Shown piece by piece: positions 15,853 through 23,265 of a stretch of DNA of 59,387 nucleotides. Made by a program: the position numbers and the translations under genes. Numbering within the stretch: position 1 is the first letter of the stretch; each line of letters opens with the position of its first letter. The stretch lies in IMG/VR virus record IMGVR_UViG_3300027969_000005, positions 1 to 59,387 of that record; one strand, 5' to 3'. Under the pieces are notes generated by a model. That model did no database searches, was not told where the DNA came from, and saw nothing but the letters and a program-made list of their open reading frames with translations. Source of the stretch: a virus.

Positions 15853-18489
15853 CTATGCGGGGTAAAGCGGCTGCAATTGGCCGCCGGGATAGGTCTTCAT
15901 GGACTCGATCTCTTCAATTCGCTCAGCGCCACGGGTCAAAAGCCCAATATCACGCATGTGGCGCAAGGCCTGAGACACCGTATCGACCATATCGTCGTGC
16001 TTTCCCTTAGGGAATTGTCCGACTTGGGTGATTAAGGCTTCTGCCCACGACCGATCTGGCGCATAGATCATGCCCTCGGCAAACAGATGCTGGATCGAAT
16101 AGAGGCGAGACAGCTTATCTTGGCTCTTTGGGTCGTGAAGCTGCACGCCAAACCGCTCGTGGTTATACAGACGCCGGATTTCCTGCGCCACAGAGTGTCC
16201 GGCGGCCTTGTTCTCGATTAAAAGCACGTCAACCTTGAGCGACCGGCATGTCTTGGCGACCTTTTCGACCAGTTCGTGGATCTCCAAACGTGCCTCCCAA
16301 GCATGCATCAGCATGACCTTGGGCGCGGCGTCCATATAGGACCGGTCGATATACATTGGCCGACCATCAGCATCCAAAATGCGCGAGGCCTGCGCCGTCG
16401 TTTCAGACGTGAAGACGCCCCAGATGCTCAGGGCGCTAGGGTCATTCATTGTCTTGGTCGTATAGGCGGTGTCCAAAGACGCCACGATGTAATCCATCGG
16501 CGGGAAGGACGCATCCTCCCACAATTGCCACCAGTCTCGCTTGATGACACCGCCCCCGGCGGGCTCAGGACGCTGCTGTAGCTGACCGGCGGCGGAGAAC
16601 GGACCCAAGGCACGCTCAAGGCGCGACACCTCTGCATCGCCAAACCGCTCGGGCCAGAGCAGTTCGCCCGGTTCGCTTCGTGGATCCTTCCAGCCGATAC
16701 CAGATACAAATGACCGCTCAGGTTCATAACGCATGGGAAGCATCAGGTGCGTCCAGTCATCGCGCTCCTTCTCAAGGATGTGGCCGGTCAGGTCGTCTTC
16801 GGCCAGACGCTGCTGGATGATCACGAACGCGCCCGTCTTGGGATCGTTGAGACGGGTGCTCATGGTGCCGTCCCACCACTCCTTGGTGGTCTCGATCGTG
16901 GCCTCAGAGAAGGCCTCAGACGCAGCGTTGGGGTCATCGACGATTATGCAATTGTGGACGAGAACTCCATCAGCAAAGAAGTTGCTAAATTCCTCAACTT
17001 GTATGTCATAGACCCACTCCTCTCTTGTGCCCAAAGATGCAACAGAGGAGACACCGTCAAAGTTCCAACGTGATGTTTGGCATGACAAGGCTGGCAAAGA
17101 GTAATCAGGTTTTCCGGCTCGTTGTTTTGAGGGTTGTGATCCACATGATGGACATGAAGAATTGATCTTGCATGAGATCCCCGTGGAAGCTTCATCTCCG
17201 CCTCCCCGCAAGCTGTGCATTCGTGATCGTCCCGCTCCAAAACAACCCGCCTCATTAATTTGTAAAGATTCGAGTATGGGGAATTGTTCTTGAAGTTTGA
17301 GTTCAATCTCCCCCGCATTCTGTCCGAATGATCCGCATCCGCACAAGCTGGAGAACAATATATTGTCCATATCTTGCCGCTCGGCATAAGTTTCATTCCG
17401 AAAATCGTTCCACAGCGGGGGCAAGATCGTTTCTTTTGATTTTTCCACCGCCATATTGCCTTGCAAGCATCCGAACAACATTTCGAGTGTCGGGTCTTTC
17501 TTGGCTTTTCGCAAACGACGCATTGAGCCGTATTTTTTGTCGCATGATGTGCTGAGCAACATATTTTCGAGCAATAGGCATCCCGACTGTTTTGCTTGAG
17601 CGCCTTCCTTGCTTCGTATAGTTGTTTTTCCGTCCGCTTCCCGCAATTGTCGCAAATCAAATGAAGAACTATTGTCCTTCCCGTTTTCGACAATAAGCCC
17701 GTCTCCTCTCCCCATTTCAGAAGCAAAGATATATCCCCACCCCGGTGAGAAGATTGGATGGTCTCCAGTACAGATAAATCGATTTCCCGAAAATGAATCC
17801 AATTGATAGAGGTCATTTGACTTCCTACGGTGTGTGGCTAAAATTTTAGAACTTACCACCTTACCCCGTGAATGATCAAACGCCAATATAATGTCACCGA
17901 TTTTTAGAGATTCGATTGGAACATGGCCCGCAGGCGTTGAAACCATCGTTCCCGCCACAAAACAGCTTCCGCCCTCACCGGTCACCGCCGCGCCAACGGA
18001 CGTGATCAGGCGCTCACCGCCCTTGTCGTTGGAGAAACGGCTTTTGGTGTTTTGGTCGCTGTTGAGCGTAAACCGATCACCCCACATGGACTGATACCAC
18101 GGGCTCTCGATCAGGCGTCGGCACTTGACACTGTCTCGCAAGGTCAACTGCTGGGCATAGGACGCATGCAGGAACTGCACGCCCGGCCCAGAAGTGGGGC
18201 CGCGATAGCTTTGCGCCCATGTCCATGCTGGAAAAGCCACCGAAGTAATCGATGACTTTCCAAAACGCGGAGGCACATTAATTATTAGACGTCTAATTTC
18301 CCCATCAACAACGGCTTGCAGATGTTCCGCAATTGCCTCGATGGGCCATCCGTCAGTCCATGGTGAGCTATCGATGTAGCGCCACGCATGGGTCAAAAAC
18401 AGATAGAGGCTGTCTTCGTATTCCGCCCGATCCAAGTCGAGCAATTGTCTTTTGGCATCGACCGTCAGACCACCAAGATCAACCTTCAT
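15853..18489 (-). CDS. terL: Terminase large subunit interrupted by an intein
   Basis: Start ATG 18489 is preceded by GAGG; more distal starts lack a site. In this 878-aa precursor the ATPase Walker A motif is PPRFGKSS (73-80). Walker B, IIVDDP, begins immediately after C514. Nuclease acids are D673 (VASLDTAY), E759 (LLIEN) and D832/D833 (HDDMVD). An intein of 338 residues occupies C176-N513, leaving an extein of 540 residues, a normal terminase size. The protein cuts concatemers and pumps DNA into the head through the portal. It can work only after splicing restores the chain at GEGGS/CIIVDDP. It overlaps terS by 11 bases. Confidence 0.9.
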   Translation of the reverse strand: MKVDLGGLTVDAKRQLLDLDRAEYEDSLYLFLTHAWRYIDSSPWTDGWPIEAIAEHLQAVVDGEIRRLIINVPPRFGKSSITSVAFPAWTWAQSYRGPTSGPGVQFLHASYAQQLTLRDSVKCRRLIESPWYQSMWGDRFTLNSDQNTKSRFSNDKGGERLITSVGAAVTGEGGSCFVAGTMVSTPAGHVPIESLKIGDIILAFDHSRGKVVSSKILATHRRKSNDLYQLDSFSGNRFICTGDHPIFSPGWGYIFASEMGRGDGLIVENGKDNSSSFDLRQLREADGKTTIRSKEGAQAKQSGCLLLENMLLSTSCDKKYGSMRRLRKAKKDPTLEMLFGCLQGNMAVEKSKETILPPLWNDFRNETYAERQDMDNILFSSLCGCGSFGQNAGEIELKLQEQFPILESLQINEAGCFGAGRSRMHSLRGGGDEASTGISCKINSSCPSCGSQPSKQRAGKPDYSLPALSCQTSRWNFDGVSSVASLGTREEWVYDIQVEEFSNFFADGVLVHNCIIVDDPNAASEAFSEATIETTKEWWDGTMSTRLNDPKTGAFVIIQQRLAEDDLTGHILEKERDDWTHLMLPMRYEPERSFVSGIGWKDPRSEPGELLWPERFGDAEVSRLERALGPFSAAGQLQQRPEPAGGGVIKRDWWQLWEDASFPPMDYIVASLDTAYTTKTMNDPSALSIWGVFTSETTAQASRILDADGRPMYIDRSYMDAAPKVMLMHAWEARLEIHELVEKVAKTCRSLKVDVLLIENKAAGHSVAQEIRRLYNHERFGVQLHDPKSQDKLSRLYSIQHLFAEGMIYAPDRSWAEALITQVGQFPKGKHDDMVDTVSQALRHMRDIGLLTRGAERIEEIESMKTYPGGQLQPLYPA
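16944..17816 (-). CDS. HNH homing endonuclease nested out of frame in the intein
   Basis: 290 residues on the same strand as terL but in a different frame, starting inside the intein and ending 7 bases beyond it. The ATG at 17816 has AGGAAG 4 bases upstream; a TTG at 17693 after GGAGAGGAG is an alternative start. Three zinc-ribbon-like repeats follow: C55-x2-C58/C82-x3-C86, C99-x2-C102/C114-x3-C118, C132-x2-C135/C154-x3-C158. Then comes the HNH domain: CTAC (200-203), HVHHVDHNPQNNEPENL (221-237) and LCQPCHAKHH (240-249). It would cut intein-less terL copies to spread the element. Motifs are clear; expression is inferred. Confidence 0.8.
   Translation of the reverse strand: MTSINWIHFREIDLSVLETIQSSHRGGDISLLLKWGEETGLLSKTGRTIVLHLICDNCGKRTEKQLYEARKALKQNSRDAYCSKICCSAHHATKNTAQCVVCEKPRKTRHSKCCSDACKAIWRWKNQKKRSCPRCGTIFGMKLMPSGKIWTIYCSPACADADHSDRMRGRLNSNFKNNSPYSNLYKLMRRVVLERDDHECTACGEAEMKLPRGSHARSILHVHHVDHNPQNNEPENLITLCQPCHAKHHVGTLTVSPLLHLWAQERSGSMTYKLRNLATSLLMEFSSTIA
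16951..17964 (-). mobile_element. Class 1 intein in the terminase ATPase domain
   Basis: Block A begins at C176 (CFVAGTMVSTPAGHVPIESL). Block B is FICTGDHPI with T241 and H244. Block F/G is VYDIQVEEFSNFFADGVLVHN, ending in H512-N513 followed by C514. All residues for protein splicing are present, so the intein is probably active. Between blocks B and F (about residues 274-490 of the precursor) there is no LAGLIDADG or HNH motif in the terminase frame. Instead that DNA encodes an HNH protein in another frame. Confidence 0.88.
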
Positions 18490-18970
18490 TTGCCTCAAAT
18501 TCCTCTTCATCGGAGGTGTCTTTGTCGTATTGACCCTGCTTGTCGATCGCCTTTTCAAGGATCTCACGCAGTGAATCGCGCTGATCTTGGGTCAAATCGC
18601 GGCTATCGACCGTCTGCGTGCTGGTCTCGCTTTGGATCGGATTGCCGTCTGGGCCGGTAAGCTCAGTGCGGTTTGTCTCACGCCAGCCAAGCTGCGTCTT
18701 TGCCCAGAACATGGCTGCAGGGGCGCAGCTTTTGTGGTTGATGTCCGTGGCAATCTGGAAAAGGGTCGAGACGACCTTAAAGTTCTTCTCGCCCTTCGCC
18801 TTCTTAAGCTCAGCGGGATAGTATTTGACCAGCGTATCGACATGCAAACCCATCATGTCGGCCACCTGAAGGTTGGTCATACCCATGCCAGCAGCCTCGG
18901 CCACTCGCTCGCGGCTTTCGTCTGTGGCAACATGGGCTGGTCGTCCGCGTCGGCGTGGTGCGTCGGTCAT
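18479..18970 (-). CDS. terS: Terminase small subunit
   Basis: 163 residues. Residues about 15-55 form a helix-turn-helix (AAGMGMTNLQVADMMGLHVD), followed by a helical oligomerisation region with APAAMFWAKTQLGWRE (84-99), a hallmark of this phage protein family. The tail is acidic and Glu-rich. It should recognise the packaging site and recruit TerL, whose gene overlaps its last 11 bases. An AGGA site precedes the start. Confidence 0.85.
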   Translation of the reverse strand: MTDAPRRRGRPAHVATDESRERVAEAAGMGMTNLQVADMMGLHVDTLVKYYPAELKKAKGEKNFKVVSTLFQIATDINHKSCAPAAMFWAKTQLGWRETNRTELTGPDGNPIQSETSTQTVDSRDLTQDQRDSLREILEKAIDKQGQYDKDTSDEEEFEANEG

Positions 18971-19032
18971 GGGTGCATCCTATTCATTTGGTCTAATATA
19001 TCTGTGCGCCGGTCGAAAAACTAGCCCCCCAT

Positions 19033-19389
19033 TTAAGTTGGATTGCAAGGCCATGATTCCATCTGGGCCTTAACGACCAGCAATGGCGCTGAATCGTTTC
19101 TGGTTGCCGGGTGACGGGTGATGTAGCTGATCACAACGTCCTTGACCTGACCGACTGTAACACCTGCGGGGGCACAATAGGGTTTGGCCTTATTGGATAG
19201 GGCCCAGAGCGTAAGTGTCGCATCTGCGCCACGGATGTAGCCAAAACAAACGCCGCGCCCCCATTCGTCGGAGCTTGTGCAAAAGCCCAAAAGCTCATTG
19301 CCGTCGTCCGGAACCACGTCTCTGGCCTGCGTGGCCGCAGGCACAAGCACGATCGCGATAGGTAGGATTAGCTTCAATAGGTTGTTCAT
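19033..19389 (-). CDS. Secreted Rap1a/Tai-like protein, 118 aa
   Basis: Start ATG 19389 gives a signal peptide (MNNLLKLILPIAIVLVPAAT, cleavage after ATQA). The mature part has GNELLGFCTSSD, GVCFGYIRGADATLTLW, KPYCAPAGVTVGQVKDVV and MESWPC, the Cys spacing and GYIxG core of the Rap1a/Tai family. Known members are periplasmic immunity proteins that neutralise type VI amidases. The start overlaps the stop of a 49-aa membrane protein (ATGA). In a phage it might guard the cell wall, modulate lysis or block rivals; none of this is shown by the sequence. Confidence 0.75.
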   Translation of the reverse strand: MNNLLKLILPIAIVLVPAATQARDVVPDDGNELLGFCTSSDEWGRGVCFGYIRGADATLTLWALSNKAKPYCAPAGVTVGQVKDVVISYITRHPATRNDSAPLLVVKAQMESWPCNPT

Positions 19390-19535
19390 GATCCAATTCC
19401 GTTCAAAACAATTTTCGCGTGAGCCAAAAGCCAAACGCAGGAATACCAAGAAAAGCAGGCCGCCGGTGCAAGCACCAAGACGGCAATGAATGCGGCGACG
19501 ATGGATGTCGCCCATGAAACGGACTTATCGCTCAT
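19386..19535 (-). CDS. 49-aa single-span membrane protein
   Basis: ATG 19535 with a GAGGAGGGGGAG ribosome site and stop TGA at 19388-19386, overlapping the Rap1a-like start. The sequence is MSDKSVSWATSIVAAFIAVL followed by a continuing hydrophobic stretch to about residue 40, giving one or two membrane spans. Coupling to a secreted protein suggests envelope function, possibly a small holin-like or regulatory membrane protein. A separate holin is found at 35289-35447. Confidence 0.6.
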   Translation of the reverse strand: MSDKSVSWATSIVAAFIAVLVLAPAACFSWYSCVWLLAHAKIVLNGIGS

Positions 19536-19711
19536 CACTCCCCCTCCTCGGGCTGTAGGGCAAGTCTAGCGACGGCTGCCCCGGCGATTACCAACCGGCC
19601 AACAATAGTGCTGAGGTCAGCAGCACAGGGCTTACGCTTTGGCAGAGACACAGGCTGTATCTCTTGAGCTTTTGCGTAGCCATGAAAGTCAAAAATGCTG
19701 AGTTCGCTCAT
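19535..19711 (-). CDS. Small hypothetical protein, 58 aa
   Basis: ATG 19711 to TGA 19535, between two tightly packed genes and coupled to the 49-aa gene by TGATG. It starts MSELSIFDFHGYAKAQEIQP and ends ARLALQPEEGE. Its C-terminal ALQP-x2-GE and the following start signal are near duplicates of the end of the upstream gene (ALQPKDGE). Function unknown. Confidence 0.55.
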   Translation of the reverse strand: MSELSIFDFHGYAKAQEIQPVSLPKRKPCAADLSTIVGRLVIAGAAVARLALQPEEGE

Positions 19712-20040
19712 CACTCCCCATCCTTGGGCTGTAGGGCGGCGCGGGCAAGTTCGATGCTTTCCAGTTCATCTTCCACCTGCTCATCTGACAAATTCGAGCC
19801 GTTGCCAGCCTCGCTTTCGCACCAAGCAAGCAACCTATTGATCGCATGTTCCAGCCGCTCGATCTGCGCCGCCTCCCGCTGCGACCGTGCCAGCAGGATT
19901 TCATATTCGATTTTTATCTCGCGATAGACCTCGGCCTCGTGTTTATAGGCCTCGATTTCCGCCGCCTGAGACGCGATGGTGGCGTCACGCTCGGCAATAC
20001 GAACAGCGTGAACCTCGGCCATTTCCATAATCGTGCTCAT
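19711..20040 (-). CDS. Coiled-coil protein, 109 aa
   Basis: Start at ATG 20040 (MSTIMEMAEVHAVRIAER) has GGAGG 7 bases upstream and overlaps the preceding stop (ATGA). Residues 8-75 are heptad-rich Glu/Ala/Ile helix, then an acidic segment (SDEQVEDELESIELARAAL). It resembles the small helical accessory proteins common in early phage operons. No enzymatic motif. Confidence 0.65.
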   Translation of the reverse strand: MSTIMEMAEVHAVRIAERDATIASQAAEIEAYKHEAEVYREIKIEYEILLARSQREAAQIERLEHAINRLLAWCESEAGNGSNLSDEQVEDELESIELARAALQPKDGE

Positions 20041-20522
20041 GCCGCGCCCTCCGGCTGAGTGATGATGGCGTAGTGGGTGACTTTTTGCCAAAATCGGTTG
20101 TCTGCACGGCTTAAACCATAAGGCGGCATGTACGGATTTTTGGGATCATAATTATGGGTCATAACCCAAGCGTTTAAATCGATTGGACAGATACTTGACC
20201 CATCATGCTTAACCCAAACCATCCCCGGCTTGGCCTCGGCTGCTGCGAGGGCGCGGCCTCGTTTGATGCTAGCAAGGACCAGTGCGTGATTATCAAAGTT
20301 TTCGCTTGGGGCAATCAAATCCCAAGCCTCCGCAATATCAGGATCAACCGCCACAGGCTTCGGCTCCGGCTCTGGCGAAAATGGCCTTTCGCCTTTTGAG
20401 CAAGCTTTTAAATCGGCAACAAATTTTTCTAACGCTACCAAGCGATCCTCCATAATCTCTCGGTCGGTTTTGATCCAAGCCTTGCCCTCAGACAAAAGTA
20501 TAGTTCCTGTTTGTTCGTTCAT
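20037..20522 (-). CDS. Hypothetical protein, 161 aa
   Basis: The N-terminal helical part (about 1-50) is followed by a Pro/Glu linker (FSPEPEPKPVAVDP). The C-terminal half holds PGMVWVKHDGSSICPIDLNA and a Tyr-rich end (WVMTHNYDPKNPYMPPYGLS). I do not recognise the family. Starts and stops overlap both neighbours, so it belongs to the small-gene operon from 23,189 to 19,033. Confidence 0.6.
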   Translation of the reverse strand: MNEQTGTILLSEGKAWIKTDREIMEDRLVALEKFVADLKACSKGERPFSPEPEPKPVAVDPDIAEAWDLIAPSENFDNHALVLASIKRGRALAAAEAKPGMVWVKHDGSSICPIDLNAWVMTHNYDPKNPYMPPYGLSRADNRFWQKVTHYAIITQPEGAA

Positions 20523-20689
20523 CAGATCGTTCCCTCCTCAACCATGGCCATCACGGCCTCGCTGACGCCATTGCTGGCCTTCTGGTAAAGCTGCCATGCC
20601 CGATTGTTGCGCGAGCGTGTCCAGAGCCTAAAGGCCTGCTGCTGCTTTACCTGAGCGGTCTTGAAGCGTATTTGTGCCTGTGTCGCCAC
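20522..20689 (-). CDS. Small basic helical protein, 55 aa
   Basis: GTG start at 20689, one base after the previous stop, with GGAGGCG upstream; stop TGA overlaps the next ATG (20522). The protein is VATQAQIRFKTAQVKQQQAF followed by RLWTRSRNNRAWQLYQK and a short acidic tail. It is helical and basic, possibly nucleic-acid binding. Found only by reading the gap between longer ORFs. Confidence 0.6.
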   Translation of the reverse strand: MATQAQIRFKTAQVKQQQAFRLWTRSRNNRAWQLYQKASNGVSEAVMAMVEEGTI

Positions 20690-20690
20690 G

Positions 20691-20981
20691 TCACGCCTCC
20701 GCCTTTTTTTCGATAGCCCTAACTATATCCACAGCCGTTTTGCGGATCAGATCTTCAACCTGAAAGACAATCTCATCAATCATGGCCATATCGCCCGCAC
20801 AAGATGCGGCAATCGTCGTGCCCATGTTAAAGATTAGGGACGACATAATGGCCTCCAGAGCGGCGTCAAAACCCTCTTCACCAGCAGCCGTCACCCCCCA
20901 CAATGCGCTTTTCAATGATGAACTCAGGATCGTGTGGAAGTCTTGAGGCGACATAGGTTCGCTTGCGTTAATCAGTTTCAT
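20691..20981 (-). CDS. Hypothetical helical protein, 96 aa
   Basis: Helical protein with MSPQDFHTILSSSLKSALWG and a C-terminal DLIRKTAVDIVRAIEKKAEA helix; the centre is mildly hydrophobic (SSLIFNMGTTIAASCAGDMA). Start overlaps the stop of the coiled-coil gene upstream (ATGA). No known family recognised. Confidence 0.6.
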   Translation of the reverse strand: MKLINASEPMSPQDFHTILSSSLKSALWGVTAAGEEGFDAALEAIMSSLIFNMGTTIAASCAGDMAMIDEIVFQVEDLIRKTAVDIVRAIEKKAEA

Positions 20982-21598
20982 TGGTCGCCATCCTGCATGT
21001 GCGATGAGAGGAACAATCTGCGAAGCCAGCGCGGGACCCTTGCGACGTCGCGCTTGTAGGCAATAATCTGCGAGCGGTAATACTCACCATCGGCTTGGTA
21101 CATGATCCTTGCGGCAGCGTTTTGCGCTTCCTTGCTATTCAAGGCCCGATCGTATTGTTGGGCCGCGACTTGAGCGAGACCCTCAAGCTCTTGGATCTTG
21201 CCCTTAAGCTCCTCAACATAGGCGTCGCGATCATCTGCCGTGGCCACATGGACAGCGATGTCCTTTTGGTATTGGTCAATGCCAACGGTGAGGCGCTCAA
21301 TGGTGTTGGCGCGTTCGCTAATCACCGTCTCCAATCGGCTGATTTCGCTTTCGTGGATCTTGATCTGCTGCTCAAGGCCGTCGATCAAATTCAGATGCTG
21401 CCCGGCAACAATCCTCACCGCATCCAGTTCGGCACGGATGGTGTTGTACCGATCAGTGACAGCAGCGCACGATTGCCCTAGAGCCACGCATTCGGTCTCT
21501 AGGCGCTCAGCCTTTGCCTTCCAATTGACGCGGATACCTGAGGGCGTTTCGTCCTGCGGCATTGGGGAGGGCATTACGCCCTCCTTTCGCTTAGCCAT
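20978..21598 (-). CDS. Long coiled-coil protein, 206 aa
   Basis: Residues about 25-165 form an almost unbroken coiled coil (ERLETECVALGQSC to EGLAQVAAQQYDRALN), and the basic C-terminus ends RVPRWLRRLFLSSHM. The terminal Trp/Arg/Leu helix could bind membrane or nucleic acid. The upstream gene is the GapR relative, 2 bases away. Function unknown. Confidence 0.65.
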   Translation of the reverse strand: MAKRKEGVMPSPMPQDETPSGIRVNWKAKAERLETECVALGQSCAAVTDRYNTIRAELDAVRIVAGQHLNLIDGLEQQIKIHESEISRLETVISERANTIERLTVGIDQYQKDIAVHVATADDRDAYVEELKGKIQELEGLAQVAAQQYDRALNSKEAQNAAARIMYQADGEYYRSQIIAYKRDVARVPRWLRRLFLSSHMQDGDQ

Positions 21599-21600
21599 GA

Positions 21601-21864
21601 TTATAGCCCTCCGATCGCGGACAGGTACAGGTCGATCAACGCCTCAAGCTCAAGGCGCTTAGCGCGATCCATCTTCCGCATGGCTACGATCTTGCGGATA
21701 GCCTTGACGTCGTAGCCATCGTACTTGGCTTCGGCATAGACCTCCTTAAGGTCACCAGCGATATCGTCAGCATCTTGATTGAGGCGCTCGATGCGCTCAA
21801 CAATTGTGCGGAGGCGGGTTTGTGCTTCGCCATTAAGCACGTCGGCGGAAACTTTGTCGGTCAT
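21601..21864 (-). CDS. gapR: GapR-like (DUF2312) DNA-binding protein
   Basis: 87 residues covering the whole GapR domain: NGEAQTRLRTIVERIERLNQ (11-30), DIAGDLKEVYAEAKYDGYDV (34-53) and KAIRKIVAMRKMD (54-66). Cellular GapR is a small alphaproteobacterial protein that binds overtwisted, A/T-rich DNA ahead of forks and polymerases and stimulates type II topoisomerases. A phage copy could aid replication of phage DNA or displace the host protein. The domain is full-length with all charged positions present. Confidence 0.88.
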   Translation of the reverse strand: MTDKVSADVLNGEAQTRLRTIVERIERLNQDADDIAGDLKEVYAEAKYDGYDVKAIRKIVAMRKMDRAKRLELEALIDLYLSAIGGL

Positions 21865-21868
21865 GTGT

Positions 21869-22102
21869 CTATTCTCCCTTCAGGAATGCGAGGAAGGTGC
21901 TGGCAATCTTGACGGTGCCATCAGTGCTTAAATTATTCTTAGCGCATATCGCCTGATAGCTCAGCGCACGGTCCAGCGCCTTAAGGCGAAGGTCGGTGTC
22001 TTCCTCGCCGCGAGCATTAGCGGCAACCATTTCAAGCAAATCGTAAAATTTAATTCCGTCTAAGCCCTTACCATCTGCTTCATCGTCGATGTGGTCGGTC
22101 AT
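21869..22102 (-). CDS. Hypothetical protein, 77 aa
   Basis: Start chosen at ATG 22102 (MTDHIDDEADGKGLDGIKFY), preceded by AGGGA; a longer reading to 22168 lacks support. Acidic N-terminus followed by a helical core (DLLEMVAANARGEEDTDLRL). No family recognised. Probably the operon partner of gapR, 4 bases upstream of it. Confidence 0.55.
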   Translation of the reverse strand: MTDHIDDEADGKGLDGIKFYDLLEMVAANARGEEDTDLRLKALDRALSYQAICAKNNLSTDGTVKIASTFLAFLKGE

Positions 22103-22205
22103 GTTGTCGTCCCTATAAAATTGAGCCATTGCGGCGTGAGTCATCGTCTGACACACGCACATTTGCATGGTTCGATATTATTTCCAATAGGGAAGTGGAT
22201 TTATT

Positions 22206-23189
22206 TTAATTGCCGTCGATGACGGCTTGACCCCGGAAGTAGGCCACGTTTTTGATCACGCAGCAAAGCTCTGGCGGAAGCAGTTCGCCATTACGGAACG
22301 TCAGTACAGCAAAGCCGGACGTGTGCGGCGAGGGGTTATTCTCGGCATAGTCAAACTGCGGGGCTTGAGGGTCTGCAAGGCAGCCGGTGTCCACACCCCA
22401 ACGATGTCCGTTATAGTCCCCCCATGGCGTCACCAGAAGCCTGTGGAGGTGGCCGGTCACAATCGAGCGACCCGACTTGAGAGTGTTATTGTACGCGGCA
22501 TGCTGACCGTTGGCATACCGATGCTTAATCATCGTATTGTCGCTGACGTTGAGCGACCAAGCCATGTTCCAAGCCGGGAACCGCTCATCCAGACGAAGGA
22601 TCGTGCCCTCAAACCCCGGCGCGACCGTGCAAAGGGTGCGATCTAATCGCGCATCGTGGTTGCCAATGTTCCAAAACAGTTCGGCCTTTTTGCCCGGCGC
22701 TGCCATCACAATCTCGTGCAGGCGCTCATCGCAGACCTCAAGCTCCTCCTTAACCGAGGGCAGCTTGCTCCAGCCCAAAGGCGGATGTCTGCTGACACTT
22801 GCCCCATCGAACGCATCGCCATTGTTGACGATGACGGCAGGCTTAAGATCCTTGATGACCTCGAGGAGGGCCATGTTGGCAATGGTCATGTCTTGGTTTG
22901 GCCACCAGTGGCAGTCCGAAAACACCACTATAGTGCCCTTGTCTAGGTCGAAGTCGTTCTGGCGCTTGTAGGCCCGGCCTATGTCCGTCTGCCAACCGTA
23001 CCCAGAACCGCCGTGCGCTGCGGAGGTGGTCCTAAGGAATATGCCCTTATTGGATAGGGCGGCGCGTCTTAGGTAAACCGCCCTGACGTTGATGCCCAAA
23101 AACTCCGATACCCTTTGAGGGCTGCCCCCTGCTCGCTCCCATGCATCGACAAATGTAGCATCCGTTGTGGCGTGGGAATTTGCGGGCAT
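22206..23189 (-). CDS. HTH-metallophosphoesterase fusion
   Basis: 327 residues. The first 45 form a helix-turn-helix (FVDAWERAGGSPQRVSEFLG then VRAVYLRRAAL). The rest is a calcineurin-like phosphoesterase with all metal motifs: DCH (92-94), GD (124-125), GNHD (176-179), H223 and GHLH (246-249). It probably cleaves a phosphodiester in nucleic acid or a nucleotide, steered by the HTH; the substrate is not evident. It is the first gene of the minus operon, with a promoter at 23238-23265. Confidence 0.85.
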   Translation of the reverse strand: MPANSHATTDATFVDAWERAGGSPQRVSEFLGINVRAVYLRRAALSNKGIFLRTTSAAHGGSGYGWQTDIGRAYKRQNDFDLDKGTIVVFSDCHWWPNQDMTIANMALLEVIKDLKPAVIVNNGDAFDGASVSRHPPLGWSKLPSVKEELEVCDERLHEIVMAAPGKKAELFWNIGNHDARLDRTLCTVAPGFEGTILRLDERFPAWNMAWSLNVSDNTMIKHRYANGQHAAYNNTLKSGRSIVTGHLHRLLVTPWGDYNGHRWGVDTGCLADPQAPQFDYAENNPSPHTSGFAVLTFRNGELLPPELCCVIKNVAYFRGQAVIDGN

Positions 23190-23237
23190 GGTCTACCTTA
23201 CGTTACTACGGTTGGCTATCCTCGCGATGGTGGCGGC

Positions 23238-23265
23238 AGTATAGGCGATTTTTGTTTTTTGTCAT
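23238..23265 (-). promoter_or_regulatory. Promoter for the phosphoesterase/gapR operon
   Basis: On the minus strand ATGACA (23265-23260) and TATACT (23243-23238) are 16 bases apart; the spacer is A-rich. Transcription would start near 23231, about 40 bases before the ATG at 23189. Confidence 0.6.
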
